Shown: one piece after another, positions 36,616 through 45,942 of the stretch
How the letters are laid out: each line of letters starts with the position of its first letter
Numbering within the stretch: position 1 is the first letter of the stretch
Assembly: GCF_001404985.1 (NCBI RefSeq)
Contig: NZ_JRLF01000006.1
Span: 496,001-560,000, forward strand
DNA from: Flavobacterium aquidurense
Lineage (GTDB): Bacteria > Bacteroidota > Bacteroidia > Flavobacteriales > Flavobacteriaceae
Length of the DNA stretch: 64,000 nucleotides
Direction: 5' to 3'
Made by a program: the position numbers and the translations under genes
Notes under the pieces: generated by a model
The model's input: the letters and a program-made list of their open reading frames with translations, nothing else
Told to the model about the DNA's origin: nothing
Databases searched by the model: none

Positions 36616-37179
36616 ATGCCGGCAAACCTTAGAGAACATATCGAAAAAATAATACCATTGACAGATGCTGAATTTGCCTTTGTGTATGCTCACTTTACAA
36701 CCAAAAAATTTAAGAAGCATCAATATCTAATTCAGGAAGGTGATCCTGTAAAATATTCCTTTTTTATAATTTCAGGTCTTTTAAAATTGGTCTATACAGA
36801 TCATAAAGCCAAAGAACATATTGTTTCTTTTGCCTTAGAGGATTGGTGGGAAAGTGATTATTATGCTTTTTTTACCCAAACAGAAGCTACAATGTCATTA
36901 GAATGTCTTGAAGATACTGAGGTTCTTTGCTGTACACTTGAAGATTATAAAAAACTTTGCGATGGCCTGCAAAAAATGGAACGTTTTTTTCTGGAGAAAG
37001 CTACTTTTGGTTTTCTGGGATCACAACGCCGTATTATATCCTGGCAAACATCAAACTCAAAAGAGCGTTACGAGCAGCTTTTAAAACAATATCCGTCACT
37101 TATTCAGCGTGTTCCTAAAAGTCTTATTGCTTCATATCTGGGCGTATCGCGTGAAACCTTAAGCAGATTATCTTCCTGA
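36616..37179 (+). CDS. Crp/Fnr family transcriptional regulator
   Basis: 187 residues from the ATG at 36616 (MPANLREHIEK); an in-frame TTG 12 nt upstream is not needed. Cyclic-nucleotide-binding fold with KKHQYLIQEGDPVKYSFFI and a C-terminal HTH ending SLIASYLGVSRETLSRL. It is similar in layout to the regulator at 14153 but clearly divergent. It precedes the RidA gene by 93 nt on the same strand and may control it. Confidence 0.9.
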   Translation: MPANLREHIEKIIPLTDAEFAFVYAHFTTKKFKKHQYLIQEGDPVKYSFFIISGLLKLVYTDHKAKEHIVSFALEDWWESDYYAFFTQTEATMSLECLEDTEVLCCTLEDYKKLCDGLQKMERFFLEKATFGFLGSQRRIISWQTSNSKERYEQLLKQYPSLIQRVPKSLIASYLGVSRETLSRLSS

Positions 37180-37272
37180 TGTGACATACCTCACATAAAA
37201 TTCGTGAGAAATGTCAAGACTCCGTTCCGGTTGTTATTCTCAATTTTGCAGTATAAATTTTAAACTGTAATC

Positions 37273-37744
37273 ATGAAAAAAAACAGCAAAACTTTTAGCA
37301 TTTCTATTATTAATTACGATGCCAATATTGGCACAATCTAAAAAAGCTAAACAAATGGAAAAAAGAGCAATCAATCCCTGGCAATGGCAGGACCAACGCA
37401 GTTATGTACAAGCCGTAGAAGTAAAAAATCCCGAAGGAACTTTGTATGTTTCAGGACAAACCGCTATTGATGCAAACGGAATTTCAAGCAATGAAAATAT
37501 GGAATCCCAGATCATTCTTGCTCTAAAAAATCTGGAACAGGTAATCACAGAAGCAGGTTATGAATGCAAAGGAATTGTAAGATTAAATATCTACACGACA
37601 AATACCAGTGAACTCTGGCCCCATTTTAATATTATTCAGGATTGGGTTTCAAAACACGGCATGAAACAAGCCACTACTTTACTAGAAGTCAAAAGCCTTT
37701 TTGAAACTTTAAAAGTCGAATTAGAAGCTACTGTGGTAAAGTAG
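37273..37744 (+). pseudogene. Periplasmic RidA family protein with signal peptide frameshifted at a run of eight A
   Basis: The open frame from ATG 37319 gives a complete RidA-type protein (141 residues) with NPEGTLYVSGQTAID and ASLLE-like TTLLEVKSLFETLKVELEA. RidA enzymes hydrolyse reactive imines, but the Arg expected near position 105 is not obvious. Just upstream the ATG at 37273 followed by eight A reads into an early stop. With seven A it would read MKKTAKLLAFLLLITMPILA and join the frame, a perfect signal peptide. So the gene as written either makes a cytoplasmic protein from 37319 or is phase-variable or mis-sequenced at 37276-37283. Confidence 0.8.
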
Positions 37745-38278
37745 ATCGATATCTTTTTTTGGATTTTTGGATTTTTGGATTGTTAGATTGTTGGACTGTT
37801 AGATTGTTGGACTGTTAGATTTTGATTGTTGAACTATTGGATTCTTACAATTTATTTTTTATTGTGTTTTATTAATACTCATTTGTAATGATCTGTTACA
37901 AGCATTTTTTTACACCAATTTTAATCTCTCCAGATCTCATTTTTTTGTCTTGTATCTTTTATCTTTCAATCCAAAAGTCCAATAATCTAACAGTCTAAAG
38001 TCTAAAAACCAACAATCGAATAATTTTTCAGACCGTAGATTTTTCTTATAAATAATAGTGTATCAATTCGTTAGAGTGAAAAATTTAAAAATCTTACAAA
38101 TATTTTTAATTTTTTGCATTATATTTCAAAACTAAAAAGTCAATTATAACGTAATTACATGAAACGATAGTCTTGTAATAAGATAAATTCAATTCACTGT
38201 TACGTTTTTGGAAAAATATTGAATTTTATCTTATTCCTGATTATCGTTTATTTTTTATTAAATTAAAGAAAATTAAGT
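37745..38278. repeat. Intergenic region with TTGGATTGTTAGATTG-type tandem repeats in inverted arrangement
   Basis: At 37755-37843 short units such as GATTGTTGGACTGTTA repeat about five times. At 37968-38033 the reverse-complement type (CCAATAATCTAACAGTCTAAA) occurs. The two blocks could pair into a long imperfect hairpin. No gene seen. Confidence 0.65.
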
Positions 38279-38527
38279 GTGGACAAAATTAATGTACTAA
38301 GATTAAAAAAGACTTTAGCTTACCTTGAAAGCAAACAACGGGAATTAAAAAGACATAAAGATAGTGATACCCGAAGTATTGAATCAATGATAAAGTATAT
38401 TAAAAAAGATATGCTGGAGCAATTTAAATTAACAGATTATGATGTTTATATAAAAGGTGAAATCAACAATACTGAAACCTTTATTCAAAGTGTAAAAAGC
38501 ATTATAGAAAGTAATTCTAATGCATAA
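38279..38527 (+). CDS. Small hypothetical protein, GTG start
   Basis: 82 residues, starting GTG at 38279. Highly charged and helical (LRLKKTLAYLESKQRELKRH), no signal peptide, probably a coiled coil. No family recognised. The next in-frame Met is only at residue 43, so the GTG or an unidentified upstream start is used. It is convergent with the GH32-like gene, 25 nt apart, with no clear hairpin between. Confidence 0.55.
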   Translation: MDKINVLRLKKTLAYLESKQRELKRHKDSDTRSIESMIKYIKKDMLEQFKLTDYDVYIKGEINNTETFIQSVKSIIESNSNA

Positions 38528-38552
38528 ACTCACAATCTGCCAATAAACCAAC

Positions 38553-40061
38553 CTACTGTGCTATTTTATTATATTCATCAAAAGCTTTATTAGGATCTGC
38601 GGTTGCATATTCATTTTCAGGTTCCGGAATAACGTGAATTTTTGAATCACTCAGCGATACAATTGCAGAACAAACATATACTCCAATTTTGCCTTCACTG
38701 TATTTATAGTCCAGCAAAGTTAGCTTGACGACATCATTGATCGAAAGTTCATAATAATTTCCGTAGCGAATAATCTTAAAATAAATTTCTTTGTTTTCTA
38801 CTATTTCGAACTGATTGGTTTGTATATTTTCAAATACAAAATTATTTTTAACATCTTTTTCATTAAATCCCCAAGCTCTGAATTGCACAAAACCATTTAC
38901 AAAATCAATTGATATATAATAGGCTGTTCCTTCTTCATCACATTCGATAACAAAACCTGTTTTTCCCATTCCTTCAACTGCGAGCGTACCTTCCCAGACA
39001 AAATTTTCTGAAGGTTTTTCGAAACAAAAAACTTCGTATCCGCTTCTGCAGCCAATGCGCCATTTGCTCTCATTTTCTACCTCAAAATTTGCCGATGGAT
39101 TTCCTAAAATAGGAACCGGAACTGGTAAGTTTCTTTGGTAAATTGTCCTTTGATAAAGCGTTCGCCAATGGTGGTAGGTTTTTAATAATAGTCTGCCATT
39201 ACTATCAACATCAAGCTGTTTTGGCGGCGGAATTACCCGAAGCGTGTTAACATTTCCTCCAACGAAGTAGAAATTATAAATCAAATAATATTCGCCTTCT
39301 TTTACAATTCTTGCAGCATAATTACCTTGCGGCATTAATACATTATTATGAAATGCATGATATTCTCCTTTAAAATCAGGAGAAAACCAATATCGCACTT
39401 TTATGTCTTCACGAATAGAACCCAATAAATAATGCATTCCTTTTATTTCTACCACACAAGGACATTCTATATCATCATATACATACGCGACATGCAATGG
39501 TTTTTGAAGTACAAAACCCTTCTCGCCTCTTTTTGCAACACCAATACAGCCTCTTCTATAAGTTGGTCCTACGGCACTGCGCGCACAAATTAGTAAATAA
39601 TCTTCTCCTTCAAATTCATATTTATAAGGATCCCTGAAACTCAGCCATTCCCTTGGGTTATTGTCCCTGCTTTCATAATACGGTGCATCACTTCGCAACG
39701 GCAAACCATATTGATTGTCTTTTGTCCAGTGAATTAAATCCGGAGAAACTGCCCGCCCTACTTTTTGCGTAATTCCTTTGTCCTGACGTTTTAAGCCTGT
39801 ATAATACATTTCGTAACCTTCTCCCGCAGAATTTTTACTCACATGCATTGTCCATAACATATCATCATCCCACTCGCCGGGATCTCCTACAAACAAAGCA
39901 TTTTTTACTCTTTTCCAAGAAAGACCATCTTTTGATACTGCATGTGCAATATAATCGTGATTAGGAATAATAAGATGAAATAGATGATGGACTCCGTTTT
40001 CATCGATAAATACATCAACGTCTCCTATTTCCCAATTGCTAAATCCTGAACCTGAATACAT
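38553..40061 (-). CDS. GH32-like glycosidase (beta-fructosidase clan)
   Basis: 502 residues, no signal peptide. A five-bladed propeller with the GH32 hallmarks in order: DVDVFID near 14-20 in place of WMNDPN, RDP at 143-145 (SFRDPYKYEF), and EC at 199-200 (DDIECPCVV), the acid/base. A C-terminal beta-sandwich spans about 330-490. The RDP and EC motifs point to sucrose or fructoside cleavage in the cytoplasm. It follows the sucrose-phosphate synthase gene by 89 nt, so it would split the sucrose made by that enzyme, or act on a derivative. The changed nucleophile motif leaves activity uncertain. Confidence 0.78.
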   Translation of the reverse strand: MYSGSGFSNWEIGDVDVFIDENGVHHLFHLIIPNHDYIAHAVSKDGLSWKRVKNALFVGDPGEWDDDMLWTMHVSKNSAGEGYEMYYTGLKRQDKGITQKVGRAVSPDLIHWTKDNQYGLPLRSDAPYYESRDNNPREWLSFRDPYKYEFEGEDYLLICARSAVGPTYRRGCIGVAKRGEKGFVLQKPLHVAYVYDDIECPCVVEIKGMHYLLGSIREDIKVRYWFSPDFKGEYHAFHNNVLMPQGNYAARIVKEGEYYLIYNFYFVGGNVNTLRVIPPPKQLDVDSNGRLLLKTYHHWRTLYQRTIYQRNLPVPVPILGNPSANFEVENESKWRIGCRSGYEVFCFEKPSENFVWEGTLAVEGMGKTGFVIECDEEGTAYYISIDFVNGFVQFRAWGFNEKDVKNNFVFENIQTNQFEIVENKEIYFKIIRYGNYYELSINDVVKLTLLDYKYSEGKIGVYVCSAIVSLSDSKIHVIPEPENEYATADPNKAFDEYNKIAQ

Positions 40062-40150
40062 ATTCTATACTTTTTTATTTAATTTGTTGAGTGTAATTTT
40101 TTCTAACCACCAGAAACATAGGTTATATATTAAATTCTCCTCAACAAACT

Positions 40151-42331
40151 TTACTTAATTATTTTATAATGTTTTAGCCCTTCCAGAATACCGGACGAAG
40201 CAGCATCTTTTGCCACATAAATACTTTTTGTAGTTTCATAATTGGCCAGTTCTATACTTCGGTTGCCTACAATAATTCCTTTTATAGAACCTCTGAACAT
40301 ATCGATATCGTTTCCTGAATCTCCTGCTGCGATAACATTAGATAACGGAATAGACCACTTGCGGCATAAAAATTTAATTGCATTTCCTTTTGATGCTCTT
40401 TTGGGAATAAAATCAATAAATTCTCCGTGACTCGGAATAATGTTTACTTTATACCATCCTACACCCAAAACAGCAATTAGTTGATCATAATCGTAATTTT
40501 CTTTATCATAATAATAAGATATTTTATAAGGATTTTGGGCTTCTTCTTCCTGCATTCGCAACCACGGAATCTCTTTTAAACGATTTACAATATCGTCTCT
40601 TTTCCATCGACCGGCTAAAAATTTTGCCCAGCCTTTGTCTAAGATGTACTCTTTTCCGTTTGTATAATAAATTTCGGTACCCACAGAGCAAATAATAAAA
40701 TCCGGAACCGGAAATTGTTCTTCTTCAATAACTTGCTTAACCAATGCTAAATTTCGTCCGGATGCCAGGGCAAATGCCATTTTATCCGTACGGTTAACTA
40801 AATGTTCTTTTAACTCTATAAGTCCCGGATTATTTAATTTTGGTTCTATTAATGTACCGTCAATATCCGACACAAATAAATGCGCCACTTTTCTTTTTAA
40901 CCGTTCGATATTAATATTAGGATAATGCTGCTTTTTTATTCCTGAACCGGAAGATGCTGATAAGTTTTCATTTACCAACTCAACATATTGATTAACGTGG
41001 CTTAACCAGCTGTAATGTTTCTGGATATTTATGGCGCCGTTATTCGAGTAATATTTCCATTGGTTTTCATTGGTCAAAATATTTCGCAATGCTTTTTTGA
41101 TTTCATTTTCATCCAGTGGATTTACCAGTTCTCCGTTCTGGCATGTTGGAATAATTTCAGATGGACCTCCGTTTTTAGTTACTACAACGGGCAAACCTGA
41201 ACTTGCAGATTCAATTACGGTTAAACCGAAATTTTCATGCAAAGCCAAATTCACAAAAACACCTCTTTTTTCTGCTGCATAACGATAGATAATCGAAACT
41301 TCATTTTCGACATCATGTTTTTTAGGAATAGCCATTTTACCGTACAAATCATATTTGTCCATTAGCAACAAAAGATCTGTCAGAACATCTTTTTCTGATT
41401 CAGGCATTTTCGAAATATCCTTTCTGATTCCGGCAAAAATAACCAGATTGGCAATACTCTGCAGTTCCTTGTCCTTGCCGTAAACCTCGATAAGTGTATG
41501 AAGGTTTTTATGACGATCAGGTCTTGAAAGCGCCAGAATAAATGGTTTATGCGGATTGATTAAAAATTTAGAAATGGTTTCTGCCACCCAATATTTTCTC
41601 TGCTCCTCTTCCATTTGTTTGTCAGAGTCTTGTTCCCTATGATAGTAAGGAACAAATTTGCTGGTATCGATTCCAGGAGAAATGGCGTGGTATTTACCCA
41701 AATCGAAGTTTAGGTAAGGTTTATAAGTTTCGATTTCCTGCTCTGTAGAAGTTACAATAAATTCAGATAATTCTAATGTTTTTTCCTCGGCAGCAATTCT
41801 TTGCTTAAACTTAAATTTCTTTTCAATTTCTTCTTCACTTATACCGCTTTCGAGCAGTTTTTTCTTTTTATGAAAACCAAGTGAATGTCCCGTGTGGGCA
41901 AATGGAATATTTAAGATTGTTGATAATTCACTGGCAACATATCCTGCGTCTCCGTAATGTGAGTGAATCCAGTTTGGAAATATATCATGAAGTTTGATAT
42001 GCTGGACAATTCCGTTTACAAAAGTGTCTAAACCGTCCCATAATTGTTCTTTAGGCTTGTATTTTTTTCCTAAAAAAGGAATGCGCCTTATGTCTAATTT
42101 ATCATTAATGATTTCGATTGGTACGGCATATTCCGGCGAAAGATTGGGATCGTCAATTAATCTTGTAAATACATGAACGTGTTCGACATCTTCATGTTGT
42201 GATAAAAACTCAGCAAGTTCATATACATATTTTGTTTGTCCGCCATTATCAGCATCTCTACCAATCTCCAAACCTGAACCTTTAAGCAGTCCATGAATGT
42301 TGATTAATGAAATTCGTAATTTTGTCATCAT
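40151..42331 (-). CDS. Sucrose-phosphate synthase with C-terminal HAD phosphatase-like domain
   Basis: 726 residues. Residues 1-470 form a GT4 glycosyltransferase: ISLINIHGLLKG, DNGGQTKYVYELAEFL, HSHYGDAGYVASELS, LALSRPDRHKNLHTLIE, and the donor-binding ESASSGLPVVVTKNGGPSEI. Residues 490-726 form a HAD domain of the sucrose-phosphatase type (LFVSDIDGTLIEP with the Asp nucleophile, and AAGDSGNDIDMFRG near 690). The enzyme should join UDP/ADP-glucose and fructose-6-phosphate and may also remove the phosphate. A second ATG at 42328 is equally possible. It is first in a unit with the GH32-like gene. Confidence 0.9.
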   Translation of the reverse strand: MMTKLRISLINIHGLLKGSGLEIGRDADNGGQTKYVYELAEFLSQHEDVEHVHVFTRLIDDPNLSPEYAVPIEIINDKLDIRRIPFLGKKYKPKEQLWDGLDTFVNGIVQHIKLHDIFPNWIHSHYGDAGYVASELSTILNIPFAHTGHSLGFHKKKKLLESGISEEEIEKKFKFKQRIAAEEKTLELSEFIVTSTEQEIETYKPYLNFDLGKYHAISPGIDTSKFVPYYHREQDSDKQMEEEQRKYWVAETISKFLINPHKPFILALSRPDRHKNLHTLIEVYGKDKELQSIANLVIFAGIRKDISKMPESEKDVLTDLLLLMDKYDLYGKMAIPKKHDVENEVSIIYRYAAEKRGVFVNLALHENFGLTVIESASSGLPVVVTKNGGPSEIIPTCQNGELVNPLDENEIKKALRNILTNENQWKYYSNNGAINIQKHYSWLSHVNQYVELVNENLSASSGSGIKKQHYPNINIERLKRKVAHLFVSDIDGTLIEPKLNNPGLIELKEHLVNRTDKMAFALASGRNLALVKQVIEEEQFPVPDFIICSVGTEIYYTNGKEYILDKGWAKFLAGRWKRDDIVNRLKEIPWLRMQEEEAQNPYKISYYYDKENYDYDQLIAVLGVGWYKVNIIPSHGEFIDFIPKRASKGNAIKFLCRKWSIPLSNVIAAGDSGNDIDMFRGSIKGIIVGNRSIELANYETTKSIYVAKDAASSGILEGLKHYKIIK

Positions 42332-42553
42332 TGTACTTTATTTGTTAGAAATTTTAAGGTACGAAAAATCGAGCAGTTTTGCCCGGGCTAATGAAAAAAA
42401 TAACAGGATTCTTAACATTTAATAACAAAACTGTAAGAATGATGGTGGTCGCGAAGTAAATTTTATGATTTTCGAAAAACACGAAAAAAAGGTTTTGCCA
42501 CAGATTAAAAGGATTGAAATGATTCAATAATATGTGGGTAATTATCCGTATCA

Positions 42554-42657
42554 TTTGTCATTTCGAGGAACGAGAAATCTCCGTGAGTAACTCTACAAAG
42601 ATTGGGATTTCGTTGCGGAGTTTCTGGTGGAGATTTCTCGTTCCTCGAAATGACAAA
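42554..42657. repeat. 29-bp inverted repeat of the TTTCGAGGAACGAGAAATC type
   Basis: Left arm 42554-42582 and right arm 42629-42657 are perfect complements (core TTGTCATTTCGAGGAACGAG). The middle 46 nt are GC-richer. I recall this arm sequence as a dispersed intergenic repeat in flavobacterial genomes. Confidence 0.85.
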
Positions 42658-42690
42658 CTAAATGAAAATAGTATTATGAAAACGATTGTC

Positions 42691-42784
42691 CTAGCCCCGA
42701 TAGAAGTGGAAATCCTTTTGTGCCGGTCCCGAGGCTTCGGGAGGCACAAAAGATTGTAACGGATAGCGGGAATTAGCTCCTGAA
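42691..42784 (+). repeat. Structured intergenic element (CTAGCCCCGAT ... AGCGGGAATTAGCTCCTG)
   Basis: A central hairpin at 42715-42752, CTTTTGTGCC / GGCACAAAAG with inner TCCCGA / TCGGGA, is flanked by conserved-looking ends CTAGCCCCGATAGAAGTGGA and AGCGGGAATTAGCTCCTG. I recall this as a common flavobacterial repeat; whether it is a mobile element or an RNA is unknown. Confidence 0.65.
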
Positions 42785-42851
42785 AAAAAAGATTAATTTT
42801 TATCGAAAAAATCCAATGGAAGTTATAAAAAACGTCTTATTATGGTTTACT

Positions 42852-43631
42852 TTATTCTTCAGGCAGTAAATCATCTAAGTCAGATAACTTATAAAACTTA
42901 AGATCATTCTGTTTCATATACCTACAAATAAACTCCAGGGTTTCAATTTTTGTCTGATAATTTTCGGTTACATTTTTAACCGGTTTATGACCGCATAGGA
43001 GTAAAATTTTATGATGCTTTTTAGCATAATCCAATAATTCTAAAACATACGGAATACTAAAATGAATGTGACTGTTGTCGATATCAAAAGCAAAAACAAT
43101 TTTAGAATTATTAAAAAAGCTATCTTGTTTTTCAGGTGCTTCACCTCCAAAAGCTCTTCCTCTTATGATTTTAAAATCCTTGGATAATTCTTTATCCAAA
43201 GCCTGAGATCTTTCGCCATAAGGATAAGCAAATGAGGTAACATTAAAATTAAGTCTTTTCATTGAAACAATCATAGGATCTATTTCCTGTTTCATATAAG
43301 CATCGATCCCATGCTGCTGAACAAACTTCACGGCATTATAATGATGGTATCCATGACCTGCAATTTCATGTCCTTCTTTTTGCATTTCAAGAAGTTTTTT
43401 TATTTGGGGAGCTCCTATAGAATCTATTCGGCACACATTGAAGGTCGCTTTCCATCCGTATTTTTTCAAGGCCTGATCAGCTTCGTACCATTCATCGACA
43501 TAAGCATCATCAAAAGATAAAAGCACGCCCGCTTTATAAGGTTTGGGTTCTGGCATTTGCTTTTTGGTTTCGCAGGAAAAAAAGGTTAAGAACAGTAAAA
43601 AAAGTATTGCTTTTGTGTAGAATAGCTTCAT
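42852..43631 (-). CDS. Polysaccharide deacetylase family lipoprotein
   Basis: 259 residues. Lipobox FFSC with Cys20. NodB-homology motifs: LLSFDDAYVDEW (motif 1, catalytic Asp and metal Asp), HEIAGHGYHHYNA (motif 2, metal His pair), and FAYPYGERSQ (motif 3). It should remove acetyl groups from a cell-surface or periplasmic polysaccharide. Monocistronic, divergent from the two-component system. Confidence 0.88.
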   Translation of the reverse strand: MKLFYTKAILFLLFLTFFSCETKKQMPEPKPYKAGVLLSFDDAYVDEWYEADQALKKYGWKATFNVCRIDSIGAPQIKKLLEMQKEGHEIAGHGYHHYNAVKFVQQHGIDAYMKQEIDPMIVSMKRLNFNVTSFAYPYGERSQALDKELSKDFKIIRGRAFGGEAPEKQDSFFNNSKIVFAFDIDNSHIHFSIPYVLELLDYAKKHHKILLLCGHKPVKNVTENYQTKIETLEFICRYMKQNDLKFYKLSDLDDLLPEE

Positions 43632-43892
43632 ATAGTACTTGTCGTTTAATAGTTTTGGCTCTTAAAAAAGTATTTTTCTACTTCAAATATATAACATTCC
43701 AATACAGCATTTATTCTTGTTTCAGTAATTTTTTAATATCAGCCAGTATTATATTCCCGCACCATTTTTTTGCAATAGCGATTACTTTTTAATTACTTTT
43801 ATAACGACAAATTTCACACAATGCGCTGGGTTTACAGACGATTTTGCAAATGGTAGAAAATCCACTATTAAAGATTCCTATTATATTTGGTT

Positions 43893-44585
43893 ATGAATAA
43901 AGTATTATTAGTTGAAGACGATCCCAGAGTTGCTTCTTTTATTACAAGAGGACTTGAGGAACATTTATATGAAATCAAAACAATTGCAAAAGGTTTTGAA
44001 GCTATAAAAGAGGTTATGGAAAATGACTATAATATCATTATTCTCGATATTATGCTTCCTGATATAACTGGATTTGAAGTTTGCGAAGTACTAAGAAGCC
44101 GGAAAATAATAGTTCCAATATTAATTTTGAGTGCGCTCGATACACCACACGAAAAAGTAAAAGGTTTACAAGCCGGTGCCGATGATTATCTGGCAAAGCC
44201 TTTTTTGTTTGAAGAATTATTGGCCAGAATAAACGCCCAGCTTCGTCGTGCAGAGTTTAGCACCGGAATTCTGGATTTTCAGTCGTATGCCGGAGTCCAA
44301 ATTAATATGAAAGAACAAAGCGCGACAAGAGATGGAAAAGAACTTAACTTATCTTCCCGGGAATTAAAGCTTTTGATTTTTTTTATGAAAAACCGCGAAA
44401 AAGCATTATCTCGAATCGCTATCGCACAAGCTGTATGGAATATCGATTTTGATACTACATCAAATACTGTGGATGTTTATATAAATTATTTACGCAACAA
44501 AATAGATAAAAACTTCCCTACTCCGCTCATTCATACTATCAAAGGAACGGGATATATGCTGAAACAAAAGAGTCATGAATCTTAA
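43893..44585 (+). CDS. OmpR family response regulator
   Basis: 230 residues from the ATG at 43893. Receiver with KVLLVEDDPRVASF (acidic pocket), IIILDIMLPDITG (phospho-Asp) and YLAKPFLFEELLARI (Lys). A winged-helix DNA-binding domain follows (about 125-228, ending KGTGYMLKQKSHES). It overlaps the kinase start by 11 nt and forms a pair with it. Confidence 0.93.
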   Translation: MNKVLLVEDDPRVASFITRGLEEHLYEIKTIAKGFEAIKEVMENDYNIIILDIMLPDITGFEVCEVLRSRKIIVPILILSALDTPHEKVKGLQAGADDYLAKPFLFEELLARINAQLRRAEFSTGILDFQSYAGVQINMKEQSATRDGKELNLSSRELKLLIFFMKNREKALSRIAIAQAVWNIDFDTTSNTVDVYINYLRNKIDKNFPTPLIHTIKGTGYMLKQKSHES

Positions 44586-45942
44586 AAATAAATTAGCGGT
44601 TAATTCTACTTTGCTGTTTGCTTTTATAGTGGGATTGCTTATGGCGGGTTCTTTCCTTTTTTTTAGAAGTCATATGAAAGACCTTTATTTTGACAATCTG
44701 GAAGATCATGCGATGACAACAGCATTATTTTATTTTGAAAAAGATGAAATAAAAGAGATGAACAGCTCGCGATATAAACAAATTGAACTTCAGTACAAAC
44801 GAATCAATAATGAATCTATTCGGGTTTATGATGCTAAAACAAGTAAGATTTATGTAAATGATACTGTAGATTTTGCTTTAAGTGATAAAGACCTGAAAAG
44901 TATTGAAAAAGAAAAACTGCAAACTTTTACAAGAGGCAAAAGGCAATTTGTAGCATTATTTTATAAAGACAATCAGGGCGATTTTATCATTGTCGTTTCA
45001 GGAATCGATCGTGCGGGTAACCGACAGCTTGAGATTCTTGGATGTATGTTTATTCTGTTTTATCTGGCGGGAATTCCGTTAAATTATCTTTTAGGAACAT
45101 TTCTGGCAAAGCAGACTTTTCGTCCGTTTACAGAAGTTATTGAAAAAGTAAATACTATAACAACACAAAATCTTCATTCCAGATTAGATGTGCCTAACAA
45201 AAATGGTAAAGACGAAATTAAAGAACTCGTTACTACCTTTAATTATCTTCTGGAAAGATTAGAAAGCGGCATCATGATTCAGAATAATTTTCTGAAAAAT
45301 GCTTCACACGAACTAAAAACCCCGCTTACCATTATTATTGGAGACATTGATGTATCACTGCAGCAGCCAAGAACAAACGAGCAATACGAGCAAATATTAA
45401 AATCTCTTAGAAAAGATACTTTACATCTCAAAGCTACACTTGAAGGCCTTCTTGTATTATCAGGACTTGAATTGTCTGAACCTCAGCAAATGGAAACCGT
45501 AAGAATAGATGAAATCTTATGGAATGTTCTCGAAAAGAAAGCCATAGAATATCCGGAATCTAAGATCTCTGTGAATCTCGATGCTATTGCCAATCAGGAA
45601 GATTTACTTTCTGTCTCTGCCAATAAACACATGCTTTTTATAGCGTTGTACAATATTGTGGATAATGCCGTAAAATTCTCCTTTGCTAAACCAGTAGAAA
45701 TATTTGCACTTTCAGACCAAAATAAACTGGTAATTAAAATTACAGATTATGGTTCCGGAATTTCAGAAAATGATCAAAAATCTATTTTTGATCTTTTTTA
45801 CAGAAGCGATAATACGCGCCACATTCAGGGACAGGGATTGGGTCTTTTTATCACGATGCAAATACTCAAACTTCATCATATTAAGTTAATAGTAGATTCA
45901 GATTTAGGAAAAGGAACTTCGTTTTCTTTGGTGTTTCCTTGA
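44575..45942 (+). CDS. Membrane sensor histidine kinase
   Basis: 455 residues. Two membrane helices (about 10-30 and 155-178) enclose a periplasmic sensor domain. A HAMP follows (about 180-235), then HisKA with His245 in NASHELKTPL, and HATPase with IVDNAVKFS, DYGSGIS and GQGLGLF. It pairs with the OmpR-type regulator just upstream. Target genes are unknown; the deacetylase and the Oar-like receptor are the flanking genes. Confidence 0.92.
   Translation: MNLKNKLAVNSTLLFAFIVGLLMAGSFLFFRSHMKDLYFDNLEDHAMTTALFYFEKDEIKEMNSSRYKQIELQYKRINNESIRVYDAKTSKIYVNDTVDFALSDKDLKSIEKEKLQTFTRGKRQFVALFYKDNQGDFIIVVSGIDRAGNRQLEILGCMFILFYLAGIPLNYLLGTFLAKQTFRPFTEVIEKVNTITTQNLHSRLDVPNKNGKDEIKELVTTFNYLLERLESGIMIQNNFLKNASHELKTPLTIIIGDIDVSLQQPRTNEQYEQILKSLRKDTLHLKATLEGLLVLSGLELSEPQQMETVRIDEILWNVLEKKAIEYPESKISVNLDAIANQEDLLSVSANKHMLFIALYNIVDNAVKFSFAKPVEIFALSDQNKLVIKITDYGSGISENDQKSIFDLFYRSDNTRHIQGQGLGLFITMQILKLHHIKLIVDSDLGKGTSFSLVFP

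Larger units (their letters stand above)
42332..42851. other. Intergenic region with two repeat elements
   Basis: No gene; open frames here lie across hairpins. Contains the inverted repeat at 42554 and the structured element at 42691. Confidence 0.6.

Noticed and set aside
42532..42759. 75-codon plus-strand and 63-codon minus-strand frames
   Set aside because: They run across the inverted repeat and the structured element and have no coding character.
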